From: an uncultured Oscillospiraceae bacterium
GTDB lineage: Bacteria > Bacillota > Clostridia > Oscillospirales > Oscillospiraceae
Direction of reading: 5' to 3'
Length of the DNA: 11,096 bases
Assembly: GCA_900752445.1 (NCBI GenBank)
Contig: CAADVN010000063.1
Coordinates: 1-11,096, forward strand
The position numbers were made by a program, and so were the translations under genes. Below, piece by piece: positions 6,952-11,096 of this stretch. The notes beneath the pieces were generated by a model. The model worked only from the letters and a program-made list of their open reading frames with translations. It was not told where the DNA came from and made no database searches. Every line of letters begins with the position of its first letter. The stretch's first letter is position 1.

Positions 6952-7220
6952 ACGGCTGAGAAAGTAAGAGGCAGCATTTACTACCGCTGGTTCCTCGGAT
7001 ACTCTCTGCAGGAGGAGACGCCCCACTTCTCCACCGTGAGCTATAACTTCCGCCACGGGTTCACCGAGGATACGGTGGACCAGGTCTTAACAAGGTACAG
7101 ATACCCGAGGCCTCCAAACGCTACGCCGCCGAGCTGATGGAGGAGGTAAACGCAGACCGCGAGGCCCACGGCAGGAAGACCTTCGACGAGCCGAAGAAAC
7201 GCCGGGAGCCGGAGATCCAG
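6952..7220 (+). pseudogene. IS1182-like transposase remnant, internally deleted and frameshifted
   Basis: Two pieces of an IS1182-family transposase lie side by side in different frames. Piece one (about 6952-7088) reads SIYYRWFLGYSLQEETPHFS then TVSYNFRHGFTEDTVDQVL, matching the family's 'YRWFLGY...PHFST' region. Piece two (about 7092-7220) reads VQIPEASKRYAAELMEEVNA then DREAHGRKTF, matching the later 'KRYAAELMEEVNxDREAHGKKPF' region. The segment normally between them, which holds the first catalytic Asp (DGTHIKANAN), is gone, and the frame changes from 1 to 3 at the join. The N-terminal part and the entire catalytic C-terminal half are also missing. It cannot encode a working transposase. 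No terminal repeats or target duplications could be recognised, so the ends are approximate. The recognition is from memory of family sequences, not a search. Confidence 0.75.
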
Positions 7221-8864
7221 TTAAGCGCTTCCTACGGTCTGGCCGCCTGGATCTCTCCTGTCTCCGGGCCCGGCAGGCATCTGGCCGCCCATCTGGCCAC
7301 CGCCCATCTGGCCGGGATTGTTCTCCGAGCCGTCGTTCGTGCTGACCTCGCCGCCGTTGTTGGCGTAGCTGCCGTCGCAGTCCAGAGCCGTATCTCCACC
7401 GCCGTTGCAGGTGAGGTCCAGCGTGCCGCCGTTTATCGTCAGGTCGCCGTTTGAGTCTATGCAGTCGCCCGAGGACACGATGGTAAAGCTCCCGCCGTTT
7501 ATGATAATAAAGCTGTCTGAGCCCGACGCGAAGTTATCCGGCCGCCTTCCGCCGAAGCCGCCAAAACCCGAGCTGTCCGCTCCACCCGCGGCGTTCAGGC
7601 CGTCGTCGTTCGAGACTATGTCGAACTCGCCGCCCTCTATCGTCATGGACAGGCCCTCGATGCCCTCATAACAATACGGGATATCAAAGCTTCCGCCCTC
7701 AATGGTCAGGGCATCGTCGCAGTGGACGGCGTCGTCGCCGCTGCTCAGCTCGAACTCCCCTGCGATGATCAGCATAGCCCCACCCGCGTGGAGGCAGTCG
7801 TCGGCGCTGTCTATGACGAAGCTGCCGCCGTTTATCGTGAAGGCGCTCTCGCCCTTTATGCCCTTCTGGCTGACGGAGTCCTCGTCCTCCGCCTGTGCGG
7901 CTGTGTCGTTCCAGCCGAAGGGCCCGCCCATGCCGCCGCCGAAGCCGTCGCCCGTGCTCATCTCCACGCTCGCACTGCCCTCGCCGGTGTAGATGCTGAA
8001 ATCGCCGCCGTCTATCAGCAGCTCGCCCTGGGCGCTCACAGCGTCGCCTTGGGACGTGATTTCAAAGCTGCCGGAGGCGATATAGAGCGTGCCGAGCGTG
8101 AGGTCGTCGCTGTTCTCCGAGTGTATGCCGTCCTTGCCGGAGCTTATGACGAAGCTGCCCGAGGCGATGGCCACGCTGTCCTTGCCCGACAGGCCGTGGC
8201 TCGCAGCTGCAATGGTATAGCTGCCGCCCGCTATGACGAGGTCGTCCTTCGACACCACGCCGTGGCCCGCCCGCGCGTCTATGCTGAGGCTGCCCGAGCC
8301 GTTGAGCGTGAGGTCGGTCTTGGCAAATATGACGGCGTCTATATTGTTGTCGTCGATGGCGATATATTCCCCGCCGTTCGCGAGCCTGTTCTCAGTACCC
8401 TCGGCCAGGGTTACAAAGACCTTGTCGGCCTCCAGGGCATAGATAGCGGCGGAGCTGCCGCAGGTGATATCCGCGCCCTTGAGCACGAGCTGCACCTTGT
8501 CGGTCTCGCCTGCGTTCACGATTATCTGCCCGTCGTCGAGCGTGCCGGAGACGACGTAGACGCCCTCCGCGCCTATGACTATCTGCCCGCCGTCTATCGT
8601 GACGGCGTCGGAGGAGCAGGAGGCGCTGCCGCCCTCGAGCGTGATGGCGACGGCCTCGGCCTCGTCGTAGCTGCCGGCGAGGTCGCGGTCGCTGAAGGCG
8701 GACGAGGCCGAGGCGGCGTCCGTGCCGGCCGACGGGCTTTCCCCGGGCGCGTCTGTACCTGCCGCGGGGTCTGTCTGTGCGGTCACGTCCTGCGCACCGC
8801 AGCCGCTGAGAGCCAGCAGGGCGCAGAGCAGGACAGATATGATCATGCGTACATTTATTTTCAT
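7221..8864 (-). CDS. Surface lipoprotein with repetitive beta-helix carbohydrate-binding domain (Cthe_2159/DUF4353 type)
   Basis: Exported lipoprotein of 547 residues. A signal peptide (MKINVRMIISVLLCALLALS) ends in lipobox LSGC with Cys22, followed by an Ala/Ser/Thr/Asp-rich linker to about residue 65. The rest is a long run of beta-helix turns with recurring 'GGxFxIxSxxDGIxS' units: SGSFVISSGKDGIHSENSDD, SGSFEITSQGDAVSAQG, GGSFVIDSADDCLHAGG, AGEFELSSGDDAVHCDD, GGEFDIVSNDDGLNAAG, GGSFTIVSSGDCIDSNG. Gly-rich inserts (GDGFGGGMGGPFGWN; SSGFGGFGGRRPD) interrupt the helix and the tail is NPGQMGGGQMGGQMPAG. This is the pattern of Cthe_2159-like proteins, whose founding member is a polysaccharide-binding parallel beta-helix. 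ATG is preceded by AAGGAG at 8873-8878, 8 nt away; the frame remains open far upstream over the DUF4956 gene, so the internal start is chosen from the RBS and signal peptide. The stop sits at the IS remnant edge, so the C-terminus may be altered. Ligand unknown. Confidence 0.88.
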   Translation of the reverse strand: MKINVRMIISVLLCALLALSGCGAQDVTAQTDPAAGTDAPGESPSAGTDAASASSAFSDRDLAGSYDEAEAVAITLEGGSASCSSDAVTIDGGQIVIGAEGVYVVSGTLDDGQIIVNAGETDKVQLVLKGADITCGSSAAIYALEADKVFVTLAEGTENRLANGGEYIAIDDNNIDAVIFAKTDLTLNGSGSLSIDARAGHGVVSKDDLVIAGGSYTIAAASHGLSGKDSVAIASGSFVISSGKDGIHSENSDDLTLGTLYIASGSFEITSQGDAVSAQGELLIDGGDFSIYTGEGSASVEMSTGDGFGGGMGGPFGWNDTAAQAEDEDSVSQKGIKGESAFTINGGSFVIDSADDCLHAGGAMLIIAGEFELSSGDDAVHCDDALTIEGGSFDIPYCYEGIEGLSMTIEGGEFDIVSNDDGLNAAGGADSSGFGGFGGRRPDNFASGSDSFIIINGGSFTIVSSGDCIDSNGDLTINGGTLDLTCNGGGDTALDCDGSYANNGGEVSTNDGSENNPGQMGGGQMGGQMPAGPGDRRDPGGQTVGSA

Positions 8865-8881
8865 CTTATGGTCTCCTTGTC

Positions 8882-9577
8882 TTACAAAGCTGCCGCGGTA
8901 CTGTCCTGGTGGCCCAGGGATATCTCGAGATTCCCGTTGCGCAGGCGCAGCTGGTCTATGAAGCTCTTTTCCTGCGCCGGGTCCCTGAGGACGAGGTCGT
9001 AGGTGAGCTTTATGAGGCTGCCCATGTTTGTGGTCTTCACCTGTTCCAGGCGGTAGTGCCGTGCGTACTGCGCGAGGACGGGGTCGAACACCCCGGCGTA
9101 GTCCAGGTCCTCCGGTATGGTGATGTGCAGGGTGCGCTCCGCGGCGCCTTTTGCCTCTGCGCGCAGGCTCAGGGCGTTGTAGAACATCATGGCCGCGCCG
9201 AGGATGAGGGTGAAAAGCGCGCCGTAGCCGAGGTAGCCCATACCGGTGATAAGCCCCGCGCCCATGGCGACGAAGAGCGCCCCTATCTCCCTCGCGGAGC
9301 CGGGCGCGGAGCGGAAGCGTACCAGATTGAACGCCCCGGCCACCGCCACGCCCGTACCCACGTTGCCGTTCACCATGAGGATGACGACGCAGACCACGGC
9401 CGGCAGTATGGCGAGCGTTACCATGAGGCTCCGGCTGAAACGCGAGCGCCACATGGCCATCGCGCACAGCAGCAGGCCCAGCAGCAGGGACACGCCTATG
9501 CAAAGGAGGAAATCGGCGGGGTCGATGGTGTCGGTGAGGGAGCTGTCGAAGAGCCCGCGAAAGAAGCTGTCAAGCAT
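8882..9577 (-). CDS. DUF4956 membrane protein
   Basis: A 231-residue membrane protein of unknown function. Hydrophobic segments lie at about 22-43, 50-70, 97-118 and 118-138; between them is the signature NLVRFRSAPGSAREIG (84-99), the most recognisable part of DUF4956. Residues 145-231 form a soluble, probably cytoplasmic, mixed alpha/beta tail (HITIPEDLDYAGVFDPVLAQ...). The start ATG (9577) overlaps the stop of the upstream VTC gene by 8 nt (ATGCTTGA), with AAGGGGGAG ahead of it, so the two are translationally coupled. The lipoprotein gene starts 17 nt downstream. DUF4956 genes are commonly found beside VTC-domain genes in Firmicutes, which suggests a shared membrane complex or process, for example polyphosphate export or envelope assembly; that is inference and there is no catalytic motif to test it. 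Confidence 0.92.
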   Translation of the reverse strand: MLDSFFRGLFDSSLTDTIDPADFLLCIGVSLLLGLLLCAMAMWRSRFSRSLMVTLAILPAVVCVVILMVNGNVGTGVAVAGAFNLVRFRSAPGSAREIGALFVAMGAGLITGMGYLGYGALFTLILGAAMMFYNALSLRAEAKGAAERTLHITIPEDLDYAGVFDPVLAQYARHYRLEQVKTTNMGSLIKLTYDLVLRDPAQEKSFIDQLRLRNGNLEISLGHQDSTAAAL

Positions 9578-10283
9578 ATTTTCTCTCCCCCTTCCGCTCG
9601 TGTGCCATAATGTCCAGATAGGCTGAGCCGTATTTGGAGAAGGAGGTATTGTAGAGCCCGGCCTCTGAGAGGACGCGCACCATCCACAGGGGCAGGCCGC
9701 CCGCCGCCTTCAGCTCCATGAGCACCTTGCCGGGCGGCAGGAGCGGAGCGCCGTGCGTGTCGGAGTCCAGCGTCAGCAGCTCGCGGCGGTAGCGTATCTC
9801 CCTGTCGAAGGTAACACGGAAGCCCCTGTCCTCCACGCCGCGATAGGAGTCCCGCTCGTAGGAGAGGAACACAACAGGGCGCAGCTGCCCGTAAAAGCCC
9901 ATGGCGTAGGCCAGCTCCGAGCCTATCTGGCTTACCGGCCAGGGCATCGTGCCTGCGACACAGGCCACCGCCTGCCGCTGGGGCAGGGATATCCTGCGCT
10001 TGTAGACCACCGAGCGGTACTTCTTTTTCAGTTCAACGAATATCTGGTCGTCCTGTCCCGCGCGGCCATAGCTGCGCAGCCTGAGCTTCTCCTTGTACAC
10101 CGGCTTTTCCAGGCTGCGCCGCACGAGCAGGAAGCTCGGCGTGTCGAGGTACAGGTTCCGTATCGAGCTGTGGCTGTAGCCGTCCGGCTCCATGTATGGC
10201 TCCATGGCGCTCAGGACCGCGCGGAGCTGGTCTGAGTCCATCAAATATTTGTATTCGTAGCGCTGAAATGTCATCTGCGTCAA
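9570..10283 (-). CDS. VTC-domain polyphosphate polymerase-like protein
   Basis: Soluble beta-barrel (tunnel) domain of the VTC family, whose eukaryotic member Vtc4 makes polyphosphate from ATP at the vacuole membrane. Conserved charged strands are visible, numbered from the TTG start: RYEYKY (8-13), NLYLDT (43-48), YKEKLRLRSYG (63-73; Lys66, Arg68, Arg70), FVELKKKYRSVVYKRR (82-97), VTFDREIRYR, and near the end VLMELKAAGG and NTSFSKYGSAYLD. All are basic or acidic residues lining the tunnel in the family. TTG at 10283 is preferred because GGGAGG (10292-10297) lies 8 nt ahead. An ATG at 10310 adds nine residues but has no ribosome binding site; ATG at 10274 is too far from it. Length 237 residues suits bacterial members. 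First gene of the three-gene operon. Polymerase activity in bacteria of this subfamily is inferred, not shown. Confidence 0.9.
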   Translation of the reverse strand: MTQMTFQRYEYKYLMDSDQLRAVLSAMEPYMEPDGYSHSSIRNLYLDTPSFLLVRRSLEKPVYKEKLRLRSYGRAGQDDQIFVELKKKYRSVVYKRRISLPQRQAVACVAGTMPWPVSQIGSELAYAMGFYGQLRPVVFLSYERDSYRGVEDRGFRVTFDREIRYRRELLTLDSDTHGAPLLPPGKVLMELKAAGGLPLWMVRVLSEAGLYNTSFSKYGSAYLDIMAHERKGERKYA

Positions 10284-10291
10284 GTTTGCCG

Positions 10292-10297
10292 CCTCCC
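10292..10297 (-). promoter_or_regulatory. Shine-Dalgarno deciding the VTC gene start
   Basis: On the - strand this reads GGGAGG, 8 nt before TTG (10283-10281). The upstream ATG at 10310 is preceded by TTTAAACTGGCCAT, without SD-like sequence. This is why the TTG start is chosen. Confidence 0.6.
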
Positions 10298-10353
10298 GGT
10301 CTGTGATCATATGGCCAGTTTAAAGAGCCGACCCTAGCTGAAGCTTAAATGAA

Positions 10354-10403
10354 AGCGCTGTTTGGGTTAACAAACTGTAAACTTGGCTGCTGCCAGCAGC
10401 GCT
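10354..10403. promoter_or_regulatory. Nested inverted repeats upstream of the VTC operon
   Basis: AGCGCTG (10354-10360) and CAGCGCT (10397-10403) form an outer inverted repeat. Inside are GTTTG-GGTTAA-CAAAC (10360-10375) and GCTGCT-GCC-AGCAGC (10386-10400). The block lies in the intergenic region 5' of the VTC gene and could be an operator or a leader structure. I see no convincing -35/-10 pair with it. Confidence 0.3.
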
Positions 10404-10431
10404 CTATCGGCATTTTGGCTCAAATCATGGC

Positions 10432-10473
10432 AAGCGCCGCGCCGTTTCTCAGGTGAGTTTCGGCGCGGCGCTT
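10432..10473. terminator. GC-rich hairpin behind the AraC-type gene
   Basis: AAGCGCCGCGCCG (10432-10444) pairs perfectly over 13 bp with 10461-10473; the 16-nt loop has a further CTCA/TGAG pairing. A run of T (10472-10477) follows on the + strand and overlaps the AraC-type stop codon. As a terminator for the AraC-type gene (- strand) it has a strong stem but only TTGCC after it, so the better U-tract is on the other strand. Probably it ends the regulator transcript. Confidence 0.6.
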
Positions 10474-10475
10474 TT

Positions 10476-11096
10476 TTATCTGCCCCGGTACTCGCTGGGC
10501 AGCGTGCCGGCATATTTTTTGAAGACTCTTGAGAAGTGGCTGGGCGAGGAGAAGCCGAGGTAGGAGCTGATGCTCGTCAGGCTCTTTTCCGTATAGTCGA
10601 GCAGTCTCTTCGCCTCCTGGGTCTTCTCTCGCAGGATGTAGTCCGTCAGGCTCTCTCCCGACTCGGCCTTAAAGCGCTCGGAGAGGTAGGGCCGGCTGAT
10701 GTACAGCTCCTTGGCCATGTCGTTCACGCTGATGCGCTCGCAGAGATGGCGCTGCACGTAATTTGCGACCTTCAGCGTCAGCTCTGTCGAACCCGCTCCG
10801 CGCAGCCGCGCCACGCGCCGGGTGTAGTCCGCGACCATGTGGTATTGCAGATTCGATATCCGCTCCGCGCTGCCCAGCAGCTCGCACTGCTGTATATACG
10901 AGTCGCTCATGGCGAGGGCCTCCTCCGCGCCCATGCCGCCCGATATCGCCGCGCGCGAGACCAGTGTGCAGGTGACGACAAAGGTGTTCCTCAGCTGCCG
11001 CAGCTGGTCGCGGGCTATGACGCCGCCGCGCACCGCGGGCGCCGTCGCCGCCCAGGCCTCCAGCCCCTGGATGTCCCCGCGCTGGACGATCTGCAG
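10476..11096 (-). CDS. AraC-family transcriptional regulator (5' truncated by window edge)
   Basis: C-terminal part of a DNA-binding regulator. The frame is open to the right edge: LQIVQRGDIQGLEAW comes before GTG 11033, so that codon is not the real start. The middle region (QLRQLRNTFVVTCTLVSRAA, then SDSYIQQCELL and NLQYHMVADYTRRV) is a sensory/linker part common in clostridial AraC proteins. The final ~100 residues are a complete AraC double helix-turn-helix: VNDMAKELYISRPYLSERFK (first HTH) and LTSISSYLGFSSPSHFSRVF with KKYAGTLPSEYRGR (second HTH and family signature). 206 residues are visible. It reads in the same direction as the VTC operon and is separated from it by a hairpin and about 190 nt, so it might control that operon, but regulators of this type often act on genes on their other side, outside the window. 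Confidence 0.93.
   Translation of the reverse strand: MQIVQRGDIQGLEAWAATAPAVRGGVIARDQLRQLRNTFVVTCTLVSRAAISGGMGAEEALAMSDSYIQQCELLGSAERISNLQYHMVADYTRRVARLRGAGSTELTLKVANYVQRHLCERISVNDMAKELYISRPYLSERFKAESGESLTDYILREKTQEAKRLLDYTEKSLTSISSYLGFSSPSHFSRVFKKYAGTLPSEYRGR

Noticed and set aside
6897..6959. 20-codon frame MAMQVREKIDRDLIEPAKDG
   Set aside because: Too short, the SD is too close to the ATG, and it is out of frame with the first transposase piece. I could not tie it to the transposase N-terminus.
7221..8864. Short tandem-like DNA repeats (CCGCCGTTTAT / CCGCCGTCTAT on +) as a CRISPR or repeat array
   Set aside because: They are irregularly spaced and encode the recurring GG-[ST]-[FI] turns of the beta-helix, so protein repeats explain them.
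7722..9002. 426-residue open frame on + opposite the beta-helix lipoprotein
   Set aside because: The long frame results from the repetitive, GC-rich lipoprotein gene; Ala/Val/Arg/Asp-rich low-complexity product with no motif.
8865..9503. Upstream extension of the lipoprotein frame over the DUF4956 gene
   Set aside because: The extension lies wholly inside DUF4956 in another frame and is Arg/Pro/His-rich. The internal ATG at 8864 has a proper ribosome binding site and signal peptide.

Overview
The window looks like a chromosomal segment from a moderately GC-rich anaerobic member of the Firmicutes (Clostridia, perhaps an Oscillospiraceae/Lachnospiraceae-type gut organism). The reasons are strong AGGAGG-type ribosome binding sites before most genes, a fused TAXI-type TRAP permease, a two-gene (split) transketolase, a VTC/DUF4956/beta-helix lipoprotein cluster, an AraC regulator of a clostridial type and an IS1182-like transposase remnant. 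This placement is inferred from gene content only; there is no rRNA or marker gene.

Left part (1-6639, all + strand): a tightly packed catabolic-type operon. It begins with the end-truncated gene for a TAXI-family solute-binding lipoprotein, followed by a strong intercistronic stem-loop and the fused 4TM+12TM TRAP permease. Then come the N- and C-terminal halves of a transketolase (overlapping ATGA), a medium-chain Zn-dependent dehydrogenase, and a YhcH/YjgK/YiaL (DUF386) cupin-like protein. The simplest reading is uptake of a small polar carbon compound, oxidation by the dehydrogenase, and two-carbon ketol transfer by the thiamine-diphosphate enzyme. No kinase, isomerase or aldolase is visible, so the substrate cannot be named; the operon extends beyond the left edge.

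Middle (6640-7220): no intact gene. It holds an orphan Shine-Dalgarno with no usable start codon, a 25-bp perfect hairpin whose core is a bidirectional intrinsic terminator, and a decayed, internally deleted and frameshifted IS1182-like transposase remnant.

Right part (7221-10310, all - strand): a three-gene operon read right to left. It encodes a VTC-domain polyphosphate-polymerase-like protein, a DUF4956 membrane protein, and a lipoprotein with a long repetitive parallel-beta-helix (Cthe_2159/DUF4353-type carbohydrate-binding) domain. The lipoprotein's stop codon lies at the edge of the transposase remnant. Beyond a short intergenic region with nested inverted repeats and a GC-rich hairpin, an AraC-type regulator (- strand) runs off the right edge.

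The items most worth a second look are the VTC-DUF4956-beta-helix lipoprotein operon as a possible cell-surface or polyphosphate system, the split-transketolase/TAXI-TRAP operon of unknown substrate, a perfect 28-bp palindrome inside the transketolase N-subunit gene, and the IS remnant that may have reshaped the end of the lipoprotein gene.
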